Assembly (NCBI GenBank): GCA_030704615.1
Contig: CM060733.1
Span: 44,578,001-44,642,000 of the forward strand
Length of the DNA: 64,000 nucleotides
Source of the DNA: Takakia lepidozioides
Taxonomy: Eukaryota; Streptophyta; Takakiopsida; Takakiales; Takakiaceae
Direction: 5' to 3'
Position 1 is the first letter of the stretch, and every line of letters starts with the position of its first letter. Of this stretch, positions 12,668 to 23,033 are shown piece by piece. The position numbers and the translations under genes are program-made. Below the pieces are notes generated by a model that had not been told where the DNA came from, searched no databases, and saw only the letters and a list, made by a program, of their open reading frames with translations.

Positions 12668-13545
12668 TCATATTGTTTGCATCGCAGTGGAAATAAAAGA
12701 CGCCTGCTGATCGATGAGGGTTGTATCTCTTTTGCCAGATCGCACACTATTTGAAGCATTCGATTCGGTGCTACAAGGCTCAGATTCTAGTTTTTTTTTT
12801 TTCGCAATCTCAATAGATGCCAAATTTCTCAATCTAGCAAATGGTGTAGAAACTTCAAAAAACACTCGAGCAACATCTACCATCTCCACTTCATGCGGTC
12901 TCATCATACATTTCTAGATGGAATTTGCTCTTTCCAAATCCATTTCGTTATTTTTAACCGGTACAACCCAGTTGGTAGAAATGAAATACTGAGAAGACAT
13001 CACATATGGAGGAGAACACGGAGCAGTGTTGAATTCAATTGCCCTCGCATTTTGTATCTGCACCACATGCGTGCTCTCTCCAAAACATTTTGGTGTGAGA
13101 GGCAAACCTTTGTTTTTCCGAAGCAGGCACCAAACTTCGAATACTCATCCATTCCATCTTGCATCTCCTCATCGCTAACGTTCACGTAGACGAAGTGGAA
13201 ATCTGGTTTGTCGATGTCTTCGATATAGTACCCGATCATGCCGATACATGTGTATAGGCCCTTGCCTCGTAATAGCTTGCAGTGCACATGATGCCCGGCT
13301 GGTGCAGATTTTGGATTGTTCCAATAGGTGAAAAGGGGCAGTAGCCGTAAGGCGAAGTAGCTCTTAGTTACGCCAGCTTCGGCTGGAGTCTTCTCTCTCT
13401 CTCTCTCTGGATTGTCCCAACCTAAAGCGCTTTTAATTTGTTCGTTGAGCATGATCAAACTCGATACGTAGACCTTATACACCATTTGTAGATGGCCATG
13501 AAATAAAGTCCCTCCTCTTTCTAGTGAACAAACTGACACGCATTG
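12668..13545 (-). pseudogene. Replitron-like HUH transposase relic, interrupted by a SINE
   Basis: Read on the minus strand from about 13539, the translation shows LERGGTLFHGHLQMVYK followed by IKSALGWDN. After an interruption it continues as KGLYTCIGMIGYYIED, then NVSDEEMQDGMDEYSKFGA. This succession resembles the HUH-endonuclease core of replitrons, a rolling-circle type transposon family described in eukaryotes. A one-base frame change near 13000 leads into TNWVVPVKNNEMDLERANS (frame 12914-13105), then MRPHEVEMVDVARVFFEV (12668-12907), which match the C-terminal region as I remember the family. The putative HUH site reads H-G-H rather than H-hydrophobic-H. With a frameshift, stops and an insertion it is not functional. 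Family assignment is from memory. Confidence 0.6.
13325..13412 (+). repeat. SINE 3' part with (CT)n tail inserted in the replitron
   Basis: The segment has GGGGCAGTAGCCGTAAGG, then TTACGCCAGCTTCGG and a (CT)n tail. A near copy lies at 39556-39640. It interrupts the replitron reading frame between GWDN and NPKSAP. The flanking sequences GGATTGTTCCAA and GGATTGTCCCAA look like a 12-bp target duplication with one mismatch. The 5' tRNA-like half is missing, as in a 5'-truncated retroposon. Confidence 0.65.
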
Positions 13546-14579
13546 TGTTCGTAGAGAAAATGTTCAATTTTCGAGTAACAACCTGGAATATCGGTCTGCT
13601 CCTGCTATTTGCAATGGCTTTATCTCTGGTTGCTTAAACAAGTGTAATTTCCACAGATGTTACCCAAATCCAGTTTTTTTTTTGTCGTGCACAGGCTGCC
13701 CACTTGTACATATTATATGCAAAAGCAATTGGGCAAATTCGAAGAGACGACGCAAATTTAGGGTTTGCAGTGTCAGGGGGGTCTCTTGTTTCATTATCTT
13801 CTTGCGGTTTCCTCTCTCTTTCACGTAGCTCCGCACGCATTCCTTGTCGTTCCTTGCATGTTGTCGTTGCCTTGTAATTGCTTTGCAGGTTGTCATTGCT
13901 TTTTGATTTTGCTGTAGGTTCCCATTGCGATCGGCTTCTCTTGTGACTTCATTTTTGTTGTGTCGAAGGAGATCGATTGTGCGCTCTTGTTCATAGCTTA
14001 TATTTGTCTTGTCGTGTCCTTATCTTGTCTTGCCATTGCCTTGCTACCATTGCCTCACATGCATGTCTGAGTCATTTATGCTTATGTTTGAAGCTCTATA
14101 GCCAACACATTTGCGCACCTTGTCTGTTTGGATTCAATCGAAAAGGCGACTGCCATCAGTGTGTTGTTATGGCAACCTTTTACGATCCTCCCCCTGCTCC
14201 GAAATACCTAGCTAAGGAGGCTCTTGCAATCACTGAACGGGCGAGGGGCCTAGGTGCTAGTGAGGAGCAAGTGACTCAACTCATTGGTGCTTTGAACAAA
14301 TAGTACTTAGTACGAATGAAATGTCGACCAGCTCGAATCTAGCCTGTGTTTCCTGTGCTAGCTAATTTTTGCTATTTATGACGTCTGCAACCAACAAAAG
14401 TCCTCGGGTGGCTTGAATGGTAGCAGGAGGGGCATCCCATAGGCTTCTCTTCCCACATCAATGAGCTATTGAGGGAGTCAGTGTAGCCTGATTTTGCAGA
14501 GTCATCTACAAGTAGTCACCTTGAGGCTGATCAAATGGGGAATCAAAATATGGTATCTTGCAAATGAAAGAAAGAAAGT
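13546..14579. other. No gene recognised
   Basis: A 44-codon frame at 14169-14303 (beginning MATFYDPPPAPKYLAKEALA) is neat but matches nothing that I know. It may belong to the piggyBac element that follows. The rest shows only scattered stops and T-rich sequence. Confidence 0.35.
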
Positions 14580-15475
14580 ATGACGCCTCCCGAAGGGAGC
14601 GTAACTCTTGCAAATGCTAAGAGTAGGTACGTTCATAAGATGGAAGTGTACCTAGGAAGAGATGATGGGGTGGACTTGAGTCATGGCATTGACTATTCGG
14701 TTGTGACACGAATCCTTTCTGACTTTGAAGATAAATGGCACGTAGTCACTATGGACAATTTCTTTTCTAGCCATGTTGTCTTCTACGACTTGGCAAAGAA
14801 AAACATCTATACAACTACTATAGTGAAAACCATACGGGTGGGTTTCCTAGTTGTTTGGATTGGGGAAAAAAAAGGGAAAGATGGAGGCTGCAATGACGCA
14901 TGCATATTTATGGCAAAATAACTGTTTTGGCATGGTTTGATAGGAAATGTGTTCACTTGCTATCTACTGCTGTCAGGCACATTGATCCATATTAGTTTAT
15001 TAGACGGTAGCACAATGGGCATTCCGCCTTGTGCCCATCTCCTCCGTGGTGAAGCACTATCAAGAACATATGAGGGGGATGGATGACGTGCAAGACTAGT
15101 TATGTGGATATAAAAGGTTGCAAACCCGTGATCACAAATGGTGGCACGGGCTGTACTTTCACTCTGCTGACACCAATTTGGTGAACGCCTATATTATACC
15201 AACAATTCACAAGGGGTCGCACCCCTTAGTCACATTTGCTTTTCAATTTAAATGTGGCTAATGGATTGATTGGTGGGTGAACCAGTTGACCCCATGAGGA
15301 CTATCATGCTAGGGGTGTATGTACCGGACCCCGGGGCACTCCACTTCTCCATGAAAAGTAGTAGGAGAATGAGGTGTGTTTCATGCGGTGCAAGACAGAG
15401 GTACCTTTGCTTTGTATGTGGAGATGTCTCCCTTTGCTTGGGGGCATGCTTTGTCGAGCATCACAGTGGATCATG
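14580..15475 (+). pseudogene. PiggyBac-like (PGBD) transposase relic
   Basis: Frame 14580-14921 reads KMEVYLGRDDGVDLSHGIDY, then HVVTMDNFFSSHVVFYDLAK. This matches the piggyBac DDD catalytic region, where the TMDNFFSS block carries a catalytic Asp. After stops and frame changes, the stretch at about 15045-15200 gives HMRGMDDVQD, then KWWHGLYFHSADTNLVNAYI, matching the next conserved block (family form: HMGGVD...WW...FFH..D...VNSYI). The end (15355-15475) encodes a cysteine-rich tail with RCVSCGARQRYLCFVCGD and a final C-rich/HH pair, like the C-terminal cysteine-rich domain. It carries several in-frame stops and is inactive. No terminal repeats or TTAA duplications were located. Confidence 0.7.
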
Positions 15476-18050
15476 ATGTATTTGAGTATTGTATTAGTGA
15501 TCTAACCATACTTTATTTGTTGCTGCAGAGATGAAGCAGCAGTTCTGAATGAGGGGGTACCCTCATTTTTTTTCCCCTTATACTGTTGTGGTGTTGTGCT
15601 TGTGTTTGAATAGTGTGGTTTGCCTAGGTGTTGGTTTCTATATGCTTTTGCTGGCTTTGAAGAGGACTTACTAGCTGAAGGGATAGACCAAAAGGTTTTT
15701 TTAAACAAAGTTGTAGGTTGGTAGAGAGTCGCTTGGAGAATATAGAAGGTATATGCAATTGTCAATCTTTTGGTTTGGGGTGGGATTCCTGGATTTTAGT
15801 TTTTGCTAGCTAATATGTATGACTTGTTGTTGTGGTTTGTATGTAGGTTGCTGCATGTAGTCTATAGATGGTGGGTATGTACATTCCATGTTAGTATGTA
15901 TATAGGTTGTTGCTTTTGTGGTAGAGAATGATGTATGTTAGTGTAGTCCCCTATCCAAGCGGAGGTGTAGACGAGGGGGAAGAGTAGCCGCCCCCTTGTA
16001 TGCATGTATGGGCTGCCAAAGGGGCAGAATGGATTCAAATCCCACCCATGCAATTTAGTTTGTAGATGTGGGTGGAAAGGATAAATAGAGACAAGTGTGT
16101 GAGAGTCAGTTGCTGATAACGAAATAGAGAGATTCCTATGAGAGTTCCATTGATAGGAAAAAAAAAAGACACTCTTGTGAGAGTTTCATATAATAATTTT
16201 GGAGCCCCATTGCTTTGACCACCTGCCAAATGGCGCAATGAGCTCCAAATTCCAAGGTTTTGGGCCTGTTGGAATATGGATGTGGTGGGGATGAAAGGTT
16301 GTCTCCACCAAGCCCAACAAATTCCAACCTGACATCCAAAACCCAGTATATTCTTTATTTTTTATTTGTTTTTAAAAATAAAAAATAGAGGGTCCCACAT
16401 ACAACGGTGGTTTCTGCATATCTCATTGGATTGGCCTAAATTTTGCACAAGACGTGCAGCGGGTAGGTGGGCATATCTATCCAATTGATCTTCTTATATT
16501 CCAAATTTTTCGCAAACTACAATATTTTTATTGTGCAAGGGTTGTTTCTTTTGGAAAAAGTCAACCGACCCCAAGGGCGTTTAGGGGCCGTTAAAATGTG
16601 AAATGAAAGGCAATAGTCTTTCAAAGCGAAGTGACACCATAAGTTACCTGTGTTTTGACAATAGTTGTTTTTCTCTTCCTCCCTTCTTATATGGTTTAAT
16701 ATCTCTTTATATTACAGATTTAATTTTTTTTAATAAAAATACAACATAAGAAACTACACTCCTATATATTTTTAAATTAAAAATAATATTAATTTTAAAA
16801 TAAAAATATTTAATCAATTAATGGTATGATTTTTATTATAACATGAAAAAGACTCGAGCTGACAAGCTCATGTAACAAGCTCACGTCTATATTTTTAATT
16901 ATCTAAAATATAGACAAGAGAGTGAAATCTAATATTATTATTACTATTAACTATTATTATTATCATATATATTCATAATATATTAGTAACGTGAAGCTTA
17001 CTCACGATAAAACCAATTCTGAGGGTTTCAAAACCCCTGTTTTTTGCATCAGTGACGAAAGGTTGCGTCAACTCTGACGATGAGGCAACCTACGTTATGT
17101 CGATTTTAAGTGTCGATAATGTAATTTTCAGGGGGGGGTGAAAAATAATAAGTATGACAGTGCATAAGTATTTACGTTTCCGAAGACTTCACGCATAAAA
17201 AAATTCAATTGAATCGAATTAATCCACCGCTCTTTTGACCTCATTTCTTGCATTGCCAGAGCATGTGTATTTAATGTCATCAATTTTTTGAGGCATATTT
17301 GGGTTGCAATATATTTTTTTTTTTTGGCCTGTGACGTGGGGGAGGACATCCATGATGACCTCAAGGGTCTACCTACTCTCAGCACAGATTCAAATTTAAA
17401 CTCAGGGCAGGAAGCCTATATTTGAACAGCAAACAGAAGCAGAGAGGAAAATGAGAGTACAATTGTCCGTTGTGTGGCAACCCGAAGACAATATTCATTT
17501 CTTGATTCACTATCCAGGGGTGCTCAAGGAGTGCATGTAGTTTAAAAAAATTATGTACTATTTTGAGCATAGAAAATAACTATTTTCATAAAGTTCTTTA
17601 CAAATAATATTTTTTCCAATTGATTTATATTTCAATTCATTTGATTTTTTATTTAATGTCATGGTTTCATGAAAAAAGGATTCAAGTAGCATTCACAAGA
17701 TGAGAAAACTGGAGCAAAAAATGCCAACAGAACATTAAGTAAAAGTCACAATGATTAACTAAATCTGAGATGACTTTCAACATGTCTCTCTGCATGATTG
17801 CTTTTGTTTGTGACAACAGCCACCTACAAAGGGTCGTTGAAGTGGATATTGTCTTGCCCACACAACGGGCATTTCGAATCGAACCGTGCACAGCTGGGGT
17901 GTTGCTACATACGGTGTGTTGGGAGTGACATAAGAGTCGCTGGGTCAGGATGCCATATACACCGAACGTTCAGCGAGGCGCAGGTCCCGATCAAAAAAAG
18001 AAAGTCAACGCAACAGCGTCACAAGATGTCCCCTCTGGTATGATACTAAC
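15476..18050. other. AT-rich intergenic DNA
   Basis: There is no coding signal. AT content is very high from about 16650 to 17000. A stretch at about 17325-17410 resembles one near 57045-57130 (both end in an AAATTTAAACTC-like motif), which suggests an uncharacterised dispersed repeat. Confidence 0.4.
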
Positions 18051-18079
18051 GCTAGAAATATTTCCTCACTTTCCTCACT

Positions 18080-19330
18080 TCAGATAGAATATATATTCTT
18101 TGCAACTGACAACTACAACGACGGGCCTACGCTATGGATGGGTTATCAAATGATGGAACAATGCGCTCCAACCAGCCCCTCATCACAAATACCATATCAT
18201 GGGACTGTCTCATCCAGCTCGGAACCCCGACGTAGGAAGGTGATGAGCTGTTCACATGCAGAAAAACATATCCGAGGGTCCTGCAGCGGCTCTACCCATC
18301 CTCCCGACTGGATGGGCGGAATGGTTAGTACTTCATCTCACTCAATTTCCCAAAGGCTCCAGAGTGCACCCTACCCCTGGGCTCCTAGCACAATCTTACC
18401 ATATCACGATCTGCTTCGACAGTAACACCGACATCACGAAGGACAGAGTTCTAGTTCAGGCATGACACTGCTTCAATGTAATAGGCATACAATTGGGCAC
18501 GTCTCTGTACGCTCCAATCTCTGTGTATACCAAACCAACCATCAGATTGTGGTCAGGAATAAAGGTTGAACTCCTCCATCCAGAAACTAATGACATAGCT
18601 CTGCTCAAGGGAGACAAATCTTTCGTTATGGAGACACGCACCCCAATGCAAGGCAAAATCGAGAAAGCTTTTGACATGATGACATCTTCAAAATATTTAT
18701 CTCGCTACATCATGGACAATGTACTAATTGGTTCCCTAAGCAACCAGCTTTCGGTGCATTCATAACGGAAACCTATCTTCACGGCGACGAATTCGAGATT
18801 TTTCACATCATAAAGCCAACTCTGGACACTAAACATGGATTCATCTACACCCGTCAAAAGAGACCGGTCAACGTATACTGGAGCTTGGAGTTTACCTAGG
18901 GCACATGCTCATTAAGCCGCAAGTACGAATGAAAAAACACATTATTTCCACTATGAGCGCTTCCCACTCGGCAGGAGCCTCTTGGGGGGTGGCTTTGATG
19001 CCCGAACCTCATTCACTCACAACAAGACACAGTGAAGGCGCCGGACCAGCTGCTACGCATTTGTAACATGCTGCACGCCCATTTCAACAACGTCGCCTCC
19101 AACAGAGAATTCTAAGCATATTGGTATGGTGTACAGATCACGTATGAAAACCCCACAATTTATCCAATGTGGTACAACAAACAACATGTGTTACTGATTG
19201 GACTTCTCCCCTCACATCCACAGCCTGAATGACACGGCGCCACCAGCAGCAGAGATCCTTGACAGGCTCAGGGTAGCGAATATCAACCAGGCATTGGTGG
19301 ATACTGTCGAATCCATCAACATCCGCCCAC
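18080..19330 (+). pseudogene. Unrecognised degenerate coding-like stretch
   Basis: Several consecutive short frames have protein-like composition (for example 18493-18765, with VYTKPTIRLWSGIKVELLHP, then MTSSKYLSRYIMDNVLIGSL). They are broken by stops and frame changes up to about 19320. I do not recognise the family. It may be a decayed mobile-element protein. Confidence 0.3.
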
Positions 19331-19333
19331 TAC

Positions 19334-19396
19334 CCTATTATTTTTCGAATGAAATATATTTCCAATAAAAAAGACATTGTTCTCATAAGTCGTCAC
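19334..19396 (-). repeat. Dispersed 63-bp repeat tail, copy 1
   Basis: The reverse complement matches 31148-31209 with very few differences, from TGACGACTTATGAGAACAAT to AATAATAGG. The upstream part on this strand (about 19400-19500) resembles the SINE 3' module seen near 20710-20790. It is therefore probably the tail of a retroposon. Confidence 0.7.
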
Positions 19397-19544
19397 TAGT
19401 AGTGCATTGCAACGCGAAGCCCTAGTAACAATAAATGATGTCAACCAAAGTGCATAAATAAGAGCCTCTTCTCCAAACGGTACTGCTCTCTTTAGGGTGT
19501 GGGCTCTATGAAAGGTGCATATATAATGAAAAAAACAACCAAGT

Positions 19545-19695
19545 TGTGGCCCGGTGGTAATGGGCACATCGGAAGGGGTTGTGGATTCAATCCACTGATT
19601 GGTGTCACAGAGGTGTCCACCTTCCTGCTGGAAGGCAGTAGCCCTTCAGGGTCAAGAGATACCCTAATTTACGCTTCTTTCGGGAGGCGTCATAT
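19545..19695 (+). repeat. tRNA-derived SINE, copy 1
   Basis: The A box reads TGGCCCGGTGGTAATGGGC and the B box GATTCAATCC. Then follow GTGTCCACCTTCC, the module GGAAGGCAGTAGCC, and a TTTACGCTTCTTTCGGGAGG end with a (TA)n tail. The same layout is present at 36169-36326 (minus) and 41423-41580 (plus). Box A/B spacing fits a Pol III promoter of a tRNA-derived SINE. Confidence 0.75.
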
Positions 19696-19710
19696 ATATA
19701 TGTACGTATA

Positions 19711-19898
19711 TGTACGTGAAAAGAGAAAGACACAAAGAAATGAACCCAATGATTAGGACTCCATGGACTTAGTGAGATAGAACATCAGGAATAACCTGAG
19801 AATTGTATCTAATAGTATCATTACATGTCATTTTCATTTGGGATTGTTTGTAAGGATATATATCAAGTTATCACTGAAAGTAAAAATTAAAATTCTCA
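19711..19898 (+). repeat. Direct repeat, copy 1
   Basis: This stretch matches 21065-21252 with a few substitutions (shared block AGAACATCAGGAATAACCTG). The copies lie 1.35 kb apart in the same orientation. The ends are not TG...CA, and no primer-binding site or polypurine tract is visible, so they are not read as LTRs. Confidence 0.8.
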
Positions 19899-20189
19899 TC
19901 ATCAATAGTATCAATTTTTTTTTAATTAATTTTTTTCTTCATGACATTTAATGGTACCACCAAGGCCTTATGGGAGAGTGGTAATGAACAATTATTCCTG
20001 TGAGTTTATGTTCTCTTAGTGAATGAAAGGAATGGTTGTGGCAAATGTTCTGAACTTCATTTCATTGTTTTTTTTCTCTTTTTTACAAGAAAGAGGACGA
20101 CTTTACTATTTTAATCAAATTAAATTATTAGAATTCTAATTTTTAAAAAAGGAGAAAAAATGACAAGGTTATAAAGACAAATATAAAGG

Positions 20190-20290
20190 TAAAGGTAACA
20201 TGATTCAAACCCAAAATCATTTGGTGGCAATCATACAAGAGCAAAATCGTAGAAATGAGCAATACCACACTGTCCGACAGAGCTACCAAA
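20190..20290 (-). repeat. tRNA-like SINE head, copy 2
   Basis: On the minus strand it reads GGTAGCTCTGTCGGACAGTG (A-box-like), GCCACCAAATGATTTTGGG and GGTTTGAATCATG (B-box-like). It is similar in layout to 12360-12445, including the GCCACC...TGATT piece. Confidence 0.45.
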
Positions 20291-20704
20291 TTGTTACATT
20301 CAAAGGAATATTCAATATATATTTTGAGGTTTAGCCAAAACTATCGATGTGGCTTAAATTTTGGCACTAGCTGGCATCCTAAAGTCTGCAGTCTCATTAG
20401 GTCACACTTTGGGTCACACCTTGGAACGAGACCAAGAATGAACGAGCAAGAAATATGTATAAAAGATAGAAGATACATAGAGCTTCGTAATAATCTCACA
20501 AGTTCTCAGCAATCGTCACCATTATGCACAGTACCAGGAACATGGCTTTGGACCGATTATCCCTCTTGGGAAAACCGAAAGGATCTGTACCACCACACGA
20601 GCAAATGAACAAACCTTGTTTACTACTTGTACATATGATGTGCAGTTTGATAAGCGTAAAATCGAAAATAAAATAAAATATATGAAAGTGGCCAACTGGT
20701 CGCA

Positions 20705-20800
20705 TTATAGTTAGGTCCCCGCTATAGAGCCCACCCCGGAAAGGGGGCAATACCCTCAATGGGAAGAGGCTCCTATTTACGCCGGCATCCCTGTTGGTTT
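20705..20800 (+). repeat. SINE 3' module, partial copy
   Basis: It carries GAGCCCACCCCGG, then GGGGGCAATACCC, then AGGCTCCTATTTACGCCGGC, ending in an A-rich stretch. It is related to the 3' halves at 13325-13412 and 39556-39640, and in reverse to about 19455-19510. The 5' tRNA-like half is not seen. Confidence 0.55.
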
Positions 20801-21064
20801 TTTAAAATAAAGAAAAAAAAAACATGCAGTTTGTATAATGCTGTTTATAGTACCTATACTTGGAGTGTTGTGTGTGTGAAAGTTCTCCCAACGTGATTTA
20901 ACTTAGTCCCTCTTCTTTAAGAAAAAAAAGAAACAAGCCTCAAACGGCAATTGGCTCTCTTGCTTTGCTTTGGCACAACATAAGAGGAAGGTAAGACAAG
21001 GGAGCATGACTCAGCACAATGCCCCAATCAGCGCCTTGACACGGTGTATGGTACTTTGACCACA

Positions 21065-21252
21065 TGTACCTGAAAAGAGAAAGACATAAAGAAATGAACC
21101 CAATGTTTAGGACTCCGTGGACTTAGTGAAATAGAACATCAGGAATAACCTGAGAATTGTATCTAATAGTATCATTACATGTCATTTTTCTTTGGGATTT
21201 TTTGTAAGGATATATATCAAGTTATCACTAAAAGTGAAAAATTAAAATTCTC
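21065..21252 (+). repeat. Direct repeat, copy 2
   Basis: This is the partner of 19711-19898. Differences are single-base substitutions and a short A-run change. Confidence 0.8.
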
Positions 21253-23033
21253 TCCCCTGCTTAGAGCGATCCAAGTTTCAACCTCAATGGTCAGTCCATC
21301 GGGTGAATGATAACAATTCAAACCTCTAGGTATCCCTTCTCCACCGGGCTCAACCTCGTTATTTTACAAAGAAGGGAAAGTTTACAGGTTCAACACACAA
21401 TCATCTTACTCACAGATTAGATGCCCCCCCCATCTCCACCAAGATTCCGGGGCCGTCAGATTATTCCTCTCTATCCCGGGAAATTACCTGCACTGGGGTT
21501 GTATGCCTTGTAGAGCAGAGCACGCCAACTAGGGGGGAATCTTCCAACAACTTAACACATAGAGCTATTTTTCATTCAACACAAGTACACCAAATGAGAT
21601 CCAAAATCCACCACCCGTTCTCTTGAGTGCTTTGATTTATATTGTACTTAAGCAAGTAATCTTATCTAGGCCAAACGGCTGCCTTCTATTGGTTAGCCAG
21701 ATGCCATCCTAGCTGGACCACACAAGCCTGCCACATCCTCTAATATGATCCTAATCTTACTTTTAACTAAAGACAACATCAACTTAATATAGCCAGCTGT
21801 ACCAACGTCTAATGCATAATGGCTACTCCACCTACATCCAGCTAAGATTAACTGAGAGCCTCATCCGGTGTCATTCGTTAGCCTGAATGAGCATCACCAT
21901 CCTGCTCCATCCACGATACCATTCATCCATGCCCAAAAGCCAGCAGGTGGGAATCAAGCCCTTACAGGTCAGAAGACTGGAATGCAATTTATTTGGAATG
22001 ATTGGGGAAAAAAAATTAAATCCCCCAAGCCCACCGCGCACACCGTAGTCAGTGAAGGTTCGAACTTGACCCCTCCAAGAAGGAAAGAGACCAGCAGACC
22101 CAGTAGACCCAGCATTGGAGTAAGTGCAATGATAATTTAATGTGTCTGCCTGGCAAGAACGTTCCTTGATCAGTTTAGTCGTTTGAGTAGTCCCGACTGG
22201 AAAGTTGCAATCATATGTGACGCACTTGTTACCGCATGAGGACAAAGAAGCCTCTCAGTAATCACGCGACGAATACATAGAAGCAGCGAGCTTTATTCCC
22301 ACTTGATCGATGGGGTTTGTTATTCTTCATAGTGTACCCACTCCCCTCCAAGAATGCTGGTTGCAATGTAGAGAACGAAGAGGGTTGGTCAAAGATGGAT
22401 GTGGCTCTAACAAAGCAGGGTGGTTTCCTGAAGCAGACCTGGTTATTTCTTTGCCAAGCTCACGAAAAAAGAAATGCACTCCTGGTCTAGATTCCAGTTG
22501 ACATTGCAAACCATGCTTTGTTTAAGAGGATGGGGCTCCTCCACTTTTTCCTCTGTGGGTCATGGAAGCATGAAACCTTGCCAGACACCACAGTCAGTGC
22601 AGCATCAGAGAAAGAAATAACATCTTCATGCATGAAACCCCTGTGGAAATTGGAAATTAGCCTGATTCATAATAAGGTCATCTCAAGGGTTGCATGCTCA
22701 TGAGAATCCTACTCTTGATAGACTCTGGTAAATACTGAATCAGAATCACTGGTAGAGTGGAGTGGTGCACTGGGCCTACATAACTGCAAGAACCACAATG
22801 TGTCTGTGAACTGCTCTTCATACAAGCAAAACCAAGACAGATTTATACATCAGCTGAAAATACAACTATTCACTGTATTGTCTTCCCCACTCTGCACAAA
22901 TTGATAGAACCTCCAATGTATTAGTATTTATGTTCAGTGTGAGCATGTACAGGTTAACAACTTTGTATGGGTGTATACTAGGCATGTAAGAGTTTTCTGG
23001 TCGCACATGATACCTGCCCTGGCAGTTACATAA
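21253..23033. other. Intergenic, no gene recognised
   Basis: Short frames overlap on both strands without domains. The last few hundred bases are the probable 3' UTR of the minus-strand ferric reductase gene. Confidence 0.4.

Noticed and set aside
19711-21252. The 190-bp direct repeats as LTRs of a small retroelement
   Set aside because: No TG...CA ends, no primer-binding site or polypurine tract, and the interior holds unrelated SINE pieces.
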